The position numbers and the translations under genes are program-made. This document shows, in pieces, positions 26,201-36,100 of a stretch of DNA of 64,000 bases; the first letter of the stretch is position 1, and every line of letters begins with the position of its first letter. This DNA comes from Nematostella vectensis (taxonomy: Eukaryota; Cnidaria; Anthozoa; Actiniaria; Edwardsiidae): NCBI RefSeq assembly GCF_932526225.1, contig NC_064040.1, forward strand, positions 11,942,856 through 12,006,855, given 5' to 3'. The notes below the pieces were generated by a model. The model saw nothing but the letters and a program-made list of their open reading frames with translations. It had not been told where the DNA came from and did not search any database.

Positions 26201-29200
26201 GATTTTCTTTTTTTATTTTTTCAGGGGGAGCTCCCATTATACCTTGTTAGTTTGGCCGGAATCTTAAAGAAATTAGGATACAAAAATGACTGGAAGTTTC
26301 ACTTATTACGGTCCCTCGCTACTGCAGGCAGTAAAATACTGACTTGAGGGAGTACACAACAGCGAGATTTAACTGATGGCTATTATTCTAAATCCCATTC
26401 TATCCACAGTTTGAGTATCATCAATGATGAATTGCATATAAGGAATGCTTCTTCCTCGCAGGCTGAGGTAAGACCTCTTTCCATTTTATAACACGCTACC
26501 TATTGACTTTAACTTTAACTTGACTGTCTCTTTCATTTTTATCACAATCTTGCTCTTAATTAGACTTTAACTGGATTTTCCTCCTACACAGAAACTAGCT
26601 TCAGCCGCCTCAGCATCCATCATCACGCCTAATGTGGGTTCAGGTATCATGGCGCCTGCGCCGTCAGCCACACCCTTACCTGCTGCCACCACTGTGCCTG
26701 CGGCAGGGATGCAGAATCTAACACCACAGGTGAACTATTCATTGTATAACTTCGTAAAGCGGCATTTTCACCAGTTTACTTCCAGTGGTGTTTACAGACG
26801 AAACTATAGAAAAAGCTGTGCTGAAAAAGAGTGCTTTTTTGCAGAGTTTTGGGACTAGAGTAAAATTACCCTTTGTCCGCATCATTTTGGATCAGCTATG
26901 GCTCGCCAGTCTGTGGCAAGTTTTATAAGCTTGGGAGCGATAGCGCTCTGACAACCTGGGCATTTAATGCTACCAGTGTGCACTTTAGGCCTGGGGCGTG
27001 CCCTCGTCATTGGTCCAGCCCCATTTGATTGATGTGCAAAAAGTAACTACAGCTTGTCGCCTTTCTTAGCTACACACGTGCTTCTGAGAGTGAATCAAGC
27101 TGTTACATGGATTTAATTTGTTATGAAAGAGGCGACTGAAAAAAAGCGATATGAATTCAATTTATTATATGAAAAGTATTGAATAGGGATGCAAAATGTA
27201 TACTGCAGTTGATTGCGGAGAAAATAGCGCACGTCACACTATAGCAGGCTCGTTGAGTAGGGAGAGTATGTATATTGATCATGTATTACTGCGATTCTCA
27301 CACCCTGATTGGCTAATGGTAGCGCACGTCACACTATAGCAGGCTCGTTGAGTAGGGAGAGTATGTATATTGATCATGTATTACTGCGATTCTCACACCC
27401 TGATTGGCTAATGGTAGCGCACGTCACACTATAGCAGGCTCGTTGAGTAGGGAGAGTATGTATATTGATCATGTATTACTGCGATTCTCACACCCCGATT
27501 GGCTAATGGTAGCGCATGTCACACTATAGCAGGCTCGTTGAGTAGGGAGAAAATGTATATTGATCAAGTATTTCTGCGATTCTCACACCCTGATAGGCTT
27601 ATGGTAGTGCACGACACACTAGCAGGCTCATTGAGTAGGGAGAAAATGTATATTGATCATGTATAACTGCGATCCTCACACCCTGATAGGCTAATGGTAG
27701 CGCACGTCACACTATAGCAGGCTCGTTGAGTAGGGAGAGTATTACTGCGATTCTCGCACCCTGATTGGCCAATAATACAGCACCTCGCATTATATCGATT
27801 ATGTATTTTTTAATTGCAGCAACAACAACAGATGGTGTTGCAGTTTTCGAATCAATCCCAGATGAACCCAGAATGGTCCTTTAAGTAAGTGTCACGTGCC
27901 ACCCCTACTTAGGGACGGCCATTAGAACAGTGATATGGGTGGGGCTGGAGAGGATTCAGTCGTGCATTATTTTTTTTTGTCTCCAAGACAAACATTTTTT
28001 TAATATTTTTTTTCTTACTGTATGTATTTCCTTCTGTCTAGTTTGGGCTGCATGTATTTTTTTCCGGTTTTTTTTTTTTTTTTTTATCGTGTATATATAT
28101 TTTTCCGTATCTACCCATACCCCCCCCCCATTTCTAATGGTCCGCCCATTTTATTGGCGGACCGCCCCTTTTATTTTCTAATAGTCCGCCCCGTACATAT
28201 CATTGGGTTTACTACTAAGGGAATAAGTCCAAGGGGAATATTTTCTTTACAATGAAACGGCAAAATTGATTACTTGGAACAATGTGGTAGGAAACATATC
28301 GGACGGGGAAAAAAGATTTCGATCCCCCCCCCCCTTCTCCCTCCTTTTATATTCCGAATCTGGTTGGTTTAGAATGCTGTCACCCTGTAAGTTAAAGCCG
28401 CATTGTCAAAAGAATCTATTAGAATCCGAGATATTTAACATGCCATCCGCTCTAAATTATCAATCACATCCTCGAAGAAACTTGCAATATACACACTGCT
28501 TTCAATATTTTGAAATATTTTTCGTTTTTTCCTTTAAAAATCATCGGAGATTGTAACGTTATCGACCGGAAGTAAACTGGTGACAATGCGGCTTTAGGTG
28601 TTGAAGGAATAGTTACACGGACAAGAGCAACATACCTAATTTAACAACTGCTCCAAGCGTATTTCTAATTACTGCACTCTAGGCCTGGGGCGTGCCCTCG
28701 TCATTGGTTCATCCCCATTTGATTGATGTGCAAAAAGTATCCGCAGCTTGTCGCCTTTCTTAGCTACACGCGTGCTTCCGAGATTGAATCAAGCTGTTAC
28801 ATCTTTTTCCTTAAAAAAAATATTTCTAGATGTGTTGCGAATCAAGCTGAAATATCGTGTATTAACCTGATACATTTTGTGTCTTGCTTTGGTAGTTAGT
28901 TTTAAACTTTTTGTTTACGTTTGACTCCATTTCCAGGTGCCTATCGGAAAATGGGTGGAATTACGAGAAATCAGCCGAAATATTCACCTCCTTACAGGTA
29001 ACAGCCTCTTATATGTCACCGAGCTCCTTCTGCATGTGCTATTAAACTGATTGTTTCTCGATTACCCCTTCTTTAGCTAGTTTTTTCCTAAGGTAGTTTT
29101 ATTTCTCGACTATAATAAACGCCAGGCAGTTAGCCGTATCGTCCTACATGTTTGAGTGACACAACAGTTTCGCAAAGTCACTGTGCTTTTAAAACTCTTA

Positions 29201-30121
29201 TATGTCACCGAGCTCCTTCTGCATGTGCTATTAAACTGATTGTTTCTCGATTACCCCTTCTTTAGCTAGTTTTTTCCTAAGGTAGTTTTATTTCTCGACT
29301 ATAATAAACGCCAGGCAGTTAGCCGTATCGTCCTACATGTTTGAGTGACACAACAGTTTCGCAAAGTCACTGTGCTTTTAAAACTCCTTTTAGTTCTTAA
29401 AATTCTGCGACTTTTCACCTACCATTACTAACTGTTTATCCGCTTTCTGACCCACGTCAGTCAAATTTTGAGTTCTTAATTTTATTTTGATCCATCTGAT
29501 TGGTCGATGTTGAACCACTAGAAAAAAAGTCGCTTTATTGACAGAAGCTGCGACACAGTTTGTCAATAGACCATATTTAGAAATGGCGGACCGAGCATAG
29601 ACATCTAAATATGGTCTATTGGGACATTGTATGGCAGTGAGCTAGAAGAATGTTTTAATAACTGCACTCTAGGCCTTGGGCGTGCCCTCGTCATTGGTTC
29701 AGCCCCATTTGATTGATGTGCAAAAAGTACTTGCAGCTTGTCGCCTTTCTTAGCAACACGCGTGCTACTGAAAATGAATCAAGCTGTTAAATATTTTTTT
29801 CTTAGGCTAAGTTCAAACGTCGTATTATCCATGAGCCATATTCAATGCAAATGAATCGAGTCGATTGTTTCATCTTTGCATGCATTTGCATTGGATACGG
29901 CTCATTGATAATACGACGTCTGAACTTAGCCTTAGAACATTCTCCTACATATTCTTTTTCTTAGTACATTTTTTTTTACACATTCTTTTTCTTAGAACAT
30001 TCTTCTTTTTGTTATGTGTTGTAGACATCAGTACATTGGAAACTAGTTACTAATAGAAACATCCTATGTTGTGTTTCAGGCTGCGGGAAGCATTCCACCA
30101 GACGCCTTCGTGAAAAAATAA
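14205..30121 (+). CDS. NXF1: Nuclear RNA export factor 1 (TAP), complete coding gene of 23 exons, 666 aa
   Basis: Coding exons: 14205-14446, 15063-15210, 15644-15727, 16136-16240, 17739-17849, 17958-18027, 18546-18634, 19110-19217, 19923-20038, 21030-21066, 21209-21277, 21442-21497, 22962-23022, 23431-23486, 23942-24003, 24575-24690, 25266-25308, 25773-25836, 26410-26467, 26592-26729, 27820-27884, 28937-28997, 30080-30121. They total 2001 nt with all phases consistent. The protein has an Arg/Gly-rich RNA-binding N-terminus, an RNP-type domain (DKEWLIKRLQ...FHYMGESAVFFVE), leucine-rich repeats (LDVSNNRLFQLD), the ELPPPIGFD linker, the NTF2-like domain (YFKIYDSGDRQPLLDAYHD, which pairs with NXT1/p15 in the known family) and a C-terminal TAP-C/UBA-like nucleoporin-binding domain (CLSENGWNYEKSAEIF). 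It exports mRNP through nuclear pores. The first coding exon has an acceptor at 14195-14196, so a 5' UTR exon lies upstream, unidentified. The exon 9 donor is GC. Confidence 0.97.
16768..17019. mobile_element. MITE in an NXF1 intron (copy 1 of a family)
   Basis: The ends are inverted: TTAAAGCTGCATTGTCACCAG and CTGGTGACAATGCGGCTTTAA, with GTTTACCTC/GAGGTAAAC inside. A second copy is at 28392-28596, and a terminal fragment (AAGCGGCATTTTCACCAGTT) at about 26756-26775. Confidence 0.82.
18127..18182. repeat. Short inverted repeat in an NXF1 intron
   Basis: ACTTCTTCAGG and CCTGAAGAAGT are perfect inverses about 35 bp apart. Probably a MITE remnant. Confidence 0.5.
20039..20040 (+). other. GC 5' splice site of NXF1 exon 9
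   Basis: The exon ends TATGTCAG and the intron begins GCAAGAAA. Joining to the acceptor at 21028-21029 restores the frame and gives YVSAVRSRFPKV, as expected in the leucine-rich repeat region. No GT donor fits. Confidence 0.85.
20353..20633. repeat. Minisatellite in an NXF1 intron
   Basis: Alternating units share GATTGATAGACTGACA: a long form containing GATCAACTACAGACAAACAA and a short 21-bp form ending AACAA. The reverse-strand SVYQSCLS repeat ORF over this array is an artefact of the repeat. Confidence 0.92.
23211..23364. repeat. 21-bp tandem repeat in an NXF1 intron
   Basis: About seven imperfect units of TACTTCAGACTAAGTTTACCA in a row between exons 13 and 14. Both strands stay open because the unit length is a multiple of three. 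Confidence 0.9.
23600..23695. mobile_element. 96-bp MITE in an NXF1 intron
   Basis: AACTGGTAGTCAACTCT at the left and its inverse AGTTGACTACCAGTT at the right form terminal inverted repeats. No coding content. Confidence 0.7.
24097..24229 (+). ncRNA. Candidate H/ACA box snoRNA in an NXF1 intron (copy 1)
   Basis: 5' hairpin: lower stem TGCAC/GTGCA and upper stem GGGGT/GCCCC (with a U.G pair). Hinge AAAGTA fits H box ANANNA. 3' hairpin: CAGCTTG/CAAGCTG, then CTTTC/GAAAG and AGC/GCT. The tail box here is ATA rather than ACA. It lies between exons 15 and 16, sense strand. Confidence 0.6.
25013..25145 (+). ncRNA. Candidate H/ACA box snoRNA in an NXF1 intron (copy 2)
   Basis: Both stems are kept (TGCAC/GTGCA, GGGGC/GCCCC, CAGCTTG/CAAGCTG, CTTTC/GAAAG). 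The H box is AAATTA and the tail is GTA-ACA-AAT, with ACA placed three bases from the end. The intron is between exons 16 and 17. Confidence 0.65.
26978..27110 (+). ncRNA. Candidate H/ACA box snoRNA in an NXF1 intron (copy 3)
   Basis: H box AAAGTA and tail GTT-ACA-TGG. The 3' hairpin apex AGC/GCT and lower stem CAGCTTG/CAAGCTG are intact. It sits between exons 20 and 21, upstream of the 95-bp array. Confidence 0.66.
27226..27775. repeat. 95-bp tandem array in an NXF1 intron
   Basis: About six units begin GCGCACGTCACACTATAGCA, at 27226, 27322, 27417 and onwards. Later units are more diverged. Each contains CTGATTGGCTAATGG, an inverted CCAAT sequence. Confidence 0.93.
28392..28596. mobile_element. 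MITE in an NXF1 intron (copy 2 of the 16768 family)
   Basis: It has the ends TTAAAGCCGCATTGTC and GTGACAATGCGGCTTTA and the internal AGAATCCGAGATATTTAACA shared with the copy at 16768. The left terminus has lost the CACCAGTTTAC part. Confidence 0.82.
28672..28804 (+). ncRNA. Candidate H/ACA box snoRNA in an NXF1 intron (copy 4)
   Basis: H box AAAGTA and tail GTT-ACA-TCT. Changes fall mostly in loops (GGTTCATCCCC in the 5' hairpin, CTTCCGAGATT in the 3' hairpin). The outer stems are unchanged. It lies between exons 21 and 22. Confidence 0.65.
29006..29385. repeat. Direct duplication, two units of about 189 bp, next to NXF1 exon 22
   Basis: The segment starting CTCTTATATGTCACCGAGCT at 29006 is repeated from 29195, apparently without differences over its length. 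This indicates a recent tandem duplication just inside the intron. Confidence 0.93.
29564..29621. repeat. Short palindromic element
   Basis: CAATAGACCATATTTAGA and TCTAAATATGGTCTATTG are perfect 18-bp inverses around about 22 bp. Confidence 0.7.
29662..29794 (+). ncRNA. Candidate H/ACA box snoRNA in the last NXF1 intron (copy 5)
   Basis: Stems and the H box AAAGTA are kept, but the tail box reads AAA instead of ACA, so this copy may be degenerate. It lies between exons 22 and 23. Confidence 0.5.
29804..29932. mobile_element. PIF/Harbinger-like MITE in the last NXF1 intron
   Basis: Long inverted arms (GGCTAAGTTCAAACGTCGTA... and ...TACGACGTCTGAACTTAGCC) of about 34 bp are flanked by TTA on both sides. 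A 3-bp TTA duplication is typical of PIF/Harbinger elements; the assignment is by that criterion only. Confidence 0.72.
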
Positions 30122-33100
30122 TAGTGTTAACACAAAACCACACCAAAGAATGGATACCCAAGAAAAGAACAAAAATATGACTTTATTTTAGAGGGAATGA
30201 TCCCGATGTATTTTAAAATTCCAGCGAAAAGAGGTCTTTACCAAAGCATAACTTGTGTTTTACATTTTTACATTTTACTCTCCTGTGTTGTTCTATAATT
30301 GTTCATATATGGTAATTATCTCGAACAATAGCGTCAGATTGAGGCACGTGGTTTTGCAGTTTCCCTACCCCACTTGGCCTCATTTTGAAGCTCAGATTTT
30401 ACTAAAGAAATGAGGCTCACTCTCCGATCTCCCAGTCTTTATGCTGTGTTGTAAATATGTAAAATAAAAGTGTGGCTCTTTAGAATAAACTTATTCCAGA
30501 AAATATTTGCTTGACTCTTCAGATAAACAATCAAGAACGATCTTTCTGACATCAAAAAGTAAAAGTGAAGTAAAGAAGTTAACAGAACCAACAGAAGAAC
30601 AGGTTTACGAACCTGTATTGCAGTAAGAAAATACCAATACGGAGAACCTAAAACTACTAGGGCACTTAGTAGCGACGATCTGGGATCAGGGATCAATTTT
30701 GTTTCGTGATAAGGCAATATGTAATAGGATTTTAAAAAATGCGAAGCGCTTCGAACAATTATTCACTAGGCCCTATATAAATTTATATGTTTGTATATGT
30801 TTATGGGATCAGGACGAAAACAATTGATTTGTAAGGAATCAGGCTTATCTTTTTGCGTTGCGATCGGAATCACTTAAGACAAAAATATACCTATCTTTAC
30901 AAACCATGTTACTCGTTTCTAGGGAATCTCCAGTTAAATCGTAACGACATAGGTGTACGCTGTCTTCATGTTCTTCTGTGTACATCCGCAATGTAACATC
31001 GAGATATATGGATATCTTGTATGCTTTTGTATAATGTATGCTTTTTTTCTATTACATGGATATAGCGACGTATCTTTTTAGGTAGTTTTGTTTCGCTCGC
31101 TAGACTGCACCACGCCTTAGCGACTGCAAAATCGCATTCTCTAGTTTTGTCCTGGTTAAAACAGAAGATAGAGCAGGGATGCGGCACTTCATGGGTTATC
31201 AGTGAACCAGGCCATTATTTGTGGAGAACAGAACTTAAGTAAAACAATAGGAGGGAAAGACTAGTCTAGCTTAATAAACCCTTGGATGATTGATGCAACG
31301 ATAGCAATATTGCACTTAGCTGGGCGCCGGAGGGAAAACGAAAAAATGGGAGAAGCCACCTGGCAAAGGAGCTGTACTGAAAGGAAGTTGGCAGAATGGA
31401 AGGTCGAGCAAAACCAGGTTTTGTGGAAAGATCTGTGAAGGCTTTGAGTATCACGGGAAAAGGTGATTGGTTGATTGACAGGAGACTTGCGCTAAGAGAT
31501 CACGTGACCTTGAGTGGCAAAATATAACACCGAAATGACTCCCCGTCGCCCCAGAGAACGACGAAAAAATAAACTTAAATAAACAATGTCTGATCTTTCT
31601 TATCCGCAAGTGCTAAATAAGATGCTTTTTGTTGCTGTTTTTTTTAGGTTTAAAGTTAAAATACAACAACATTTTCGTGTTCGTCTTTATTTGCACGTTA
31701 TATCACTCCTTCACATGATAACAAAGTGAATGGTAAAATAATTTGTGTACTACTCCCTTCCCTGGTACAGTAATCAATACGCTTATCTCGATCGCCTTAT
31801 CAGCCTCACTGGCTTACGCCTTTCTGCCAGTCGACGATAAGATTAGACAACCTAAGTTTCCGAAGACGACGGAAGCAAAAACAAGTTAAATGGGCTCTTT
31901 ATTTTACTGCTTTCGTTTGTTTGACAGCAAATCACAAGGGAGGGGAGGGTTAGTGTTCCGGTTTTATTGGAGAACTAGTGTGCGTATATGCAAGTTGAGC
32001 TTGATAAGACGATGAGAATAGCGGTAACTTGTGCTAGACGAACTGTTTAAAATGCTTCTTTTATTTACTACAACCAACAAATCTATACAAGATCTGTTGA
32101 ATTATTTAGAAAAATGCAGCGATTCCAGGAATTATAGGGTAAAATGATAATGTGGTTGGAAGATTCAAAGAAAAAATGCCGATTATTTTCGGTAATTATT
32201 ATCTTACGGATTGTAATTTGAGTTAATTATTATAGGTCTCTTATAAATTAGTTTTAAGATTTTAGTTTTTAGTTATTAAAGATCCTGAAATATTGCACAC
32301 ATTTTTCTTTATTTACAATCTTATGACTCGCGCTAATGTGAACACATTCGGTCATCAGTCGCTTCAAACTAGTCAAATGACAGCCAAGCAGCCAATCAAA
32401 AAGGGTATCGAAATAAATGAGCCAATCAGAAACGATCAACTGTTGAATGGCTACCGCTACAGAAAAAAAGACTTTTAGGAAAAGCTATACGATTGATTGG
32501 TTATTAATAAAAAAAGATTCAACCAATAGGATTTGAGCTAGCCAGACACAGTCAATCAAATTAGAATCGTGAGCATCACTGATGACAGTAAGTGTTCACT
32601 GAAGTCGCCAGGTCGCTGCAGGCGTCCGGTCCAGTTCAGTGTCACGTTAACGACAAAATAATACTATACACATCTTTATATTACAACTATCAATATCTAT
32701 GCCAATTCGATTTCAATCTGAAATAATTTAATACCAGTAGAATAAATATCTGTCACCACAACACTTATCCCGACTATGTCGAAATAGACAAATATAATGC
32801 CAAACTATATTTCTTTACAAGTTCTTTTTTTTTTTCATTTAACGTGAAATTTGATTATTTTTTCAGTACATTAACGTACGGTGGTCGTTTCATTGGATGA
32901 AATAAAATTTTCGTGAATTTACCCGATTGAATAACTTAAAACTCTTTGGGTGGCGTACGCTTTGAATTGCCATGATGTGAACTCAACAGAAAGGATGCTT
33001 TGGCAGACCGAGTTGTCGTAACAGTTAAACCGGGAACAGCACATATATAAAAGTAATGTTATTCCGACCAATTACACGCGAACTTAGAAATTTTGAAAAA

Positions 33101-36100
33101 AAAAAGATAGCGCCTCATCGATCGGCATTACTAGAACCGCTTCACTCAACTGAACACAAAGACAAAAGAAATATTGGCGAATTACTTCACTGGTATCTCC
33201 CAGTATGGCGTGGAACCAACGCCACAAATGCTGGGCAAACAATCCTGCCAGTGTTTCCTCAAATTTCAGTGTGCTATACAAATTTCAGTGTATAACTTCT
33301 CGCTTGGGATAAAAATAAGGGAGGCAGAGAAAAGGAATAAGGGAGGCAGAGAAAAATCTCGAGAAATCTCATTCAAGAAATCGTGTCCCTTTGTATTCAC
33401 ATCAGACAAACAAAAGCGAGACGCCATCAAATAAAATATTATAATATATCCCCGTAAACCTTTCATATGGTCAGTTCTAGACATGCATAATAATGGTAGT
33501 CTTAAATAAATATCTTTGCATATATTACTCTTATAATAGAAATATACATTGCTTCTTTTTTTCTTGACGTGATATCCCCCCTAGATAATAAATATACCGC
33601 CTCCACATATCATGACCTCTTCGGGGTTTAAATGTCATACTTCCAGGAATTATTTCAATCTGTTTTGTCTTTATGGGAACATCTTTTTTTTTAAATTTAA
33701 TCTCTAAGTTTGTTAGATAATGTCTTTGATGTAGCTGTCTCCTGAAGCAACAATCTCCAATCATTTCAATTAAATTTCAGATGTTCATTAATCTGAAAGG
33801 AAGCGAATTAATGCCAAGAAAAGGCAATGATATGAGGCGATTAATAGCATACCCTCTTTTTTTTATCAGAAAACTCTATAAATCACAATATTATAGATAC
33901 GTCTTTCTGATCAATTTGTGCTAATGATGTGGCACTATGCAGACACTGTGATGTAGTGACATCTAATGCCTAGATCAATGATAAAACACTTTGCTGATGC
34001 CTTTGCTTAGAAAAATAATAATAATCTAAAGATAATTGAGTGCCATGCATTTGAAGGCAAAAGTGAACAAACAATATCTAACGGGTTTTTTTTTCAAATT
34101 ACTCTCAACTTCGCTAAACGTGAAATTGTCACTACAAGCTATGTAGTAATCAAATTGCTGGTCAGTGTTGCATATCACTTTGCTTACCCTATTCGTATAT
34201 TCCTTACTATTTAATAAAATAATTTTCTGATGTTAGGTAATTTGGAATCTATACAAACCTTAATTTTTGTGACACGACCTTTCAATAAGGTCATCGGTGA
34301 ATTATATGAACAAGGGTTTAATATACCAATAGAGATGAGATAACATCTCCATAACAAGACCACACCCTTTTAATTATCCCATGTATTATAGTTCCCCTAC
34401 CTAAGCAAAGGGCGGTGTTGGTGCTTGTCAGTTCTGTCAACCAGCTCTTGCTGACGAAGAAATCTACAAATTAGAAATTCAAGAAAAAAACATGAATTAC
34501 ATCCTAAGAGCAACTAATGTAGCAAGGTAATATTGCCTTTTTTACAAGGAATGTTGAAAACTCATCCTACTGTTTCAACTCAAAATTGCCAGACTGATTA
34601 ACAATTGTACTTGTACAATATGCCATCAACACAACATTTGTCAGTGTAATAAATGTTTCAGACTTATACCCAGAGCTTGATTCTAATAATGATGTTATAT
34701 ACTGCAACCTCAGAGTATCCTATTCTCACGATTTAGCGTAACTCCTGCACTAGCCCTTTAAGATTATTTGTGTGGTTAGAGATTGCAATTAAAGCTACTC
34801 TCTTATATCGCTTTGAGATTGAAGATAATAAATAGATATTCTTCTTTTAACATGAATGATATCTACTTTTTATTATGACTACTCAGCCTATACTCAGACA
34901 TTTGGCTGCAAATACACAAGTAGTACTTGAAATAAAAAAATTATAATCCTAATTCATGGATACACCTTTGGAGATTATTATCATAATACTTCCTTCATTT
35001 GCATGTTAATCTATGTCTAGGGAAAATACTTATTTCACATATCATATATTTCTATCTGTATGTGATAATAACTTTGAAAAAATCTAAATTCATTTAAAAA
35101 AGGGAAATGTAGATTTCTAATCTAGAATAATGTCCAAAATTATTATAAAACATGTGTCTGAATTGACAATGATAAAAAATGCTTTCATGTGTAATTATTG
35201 CTATGCAGACTGTCATGAAAAATTTATTGAAAATGTGCCTATGCAATTTGTATGACTGAGCATTAAAAACCATTCAGTTTAGCACAGGAAAGGATGAGAT
35301 GAGCCACATGGGGCTGACGCTTCGTCACACCATTAGCAAAGTCAGCTGCAGGCCTCTATGCGACCACCTGTTAGATCACTCGAATACTAAATGTCAGAAA
35401 AATAAGGCTTGAAGTAAACTTGGCACAAGCTAGCTTGCTCATAAACATAGGGAAATGTCCAAAGAGTCAGAGCATAAAGGCTTTGAAGGTGCATGGAAAG
35501 CTGCCTTATACATATGTCATAATTCAGCCTATATATGAGGAGATTTGAGTGGAAAAATAAGCAAGTGTTTCTATCAGACATGTTAAGTCCCTCGGCTCTG
35601 ATAGAAGATCTCTGGCTTCATCCAAACATTTTTCCAGTTCTAATTTCCAATTCTAAAATACATTAAAATGTACTGTTCAATTGTACAAAAACACTTCCAG
35701 ACAGGGCAATTAATGGCTTTTGATAAAGAGGCGGAGTTGCATGTGACATCCATTTTATATTTCTTACTTAGCTTTAAAGACCCTAATTTTATCAGGTTTA
35801 TAGACTAGAAGAACATTTAACTAAGTAATCAGCCAAAAAAAAAAGAAAGAAGTAGACAACAAATGTACTTTGCTTTTAAAGTAGGAGGCAGTACAGGTTA
35901 GAAAGTGACAAGAGTTATTGCATTTATATGTTAGAAAAGGAACATCTTTTCTCAATAATCTAACACATTATCATAATTTTAAAATATGGCAGCCAGATGA
36001 AAGCCTCTGAAGTTCACTTTTCCCTACCTCTAGACTTTAATAAACATGAAAAATGACATGTTGTTATAAACTCACAAGGCATGCACCCTTTTCGATATTC

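Noticed and set aside
24097-29794. Reading the 133-nt repeats as a tRNA-derived SINE
   Set aside because: GGTTCA-CCCC weakly resembles a B box in two copies only, no A box or poly(A)/simple tail is seen, target duplications are not apparent and all copies are sense in one gene. Not fully excluded.
33056-33434. Overlapping short ORFs around 33.1-33.4 kb
   Set aside because: Present on both strands with no coding character; no gene is supported there.
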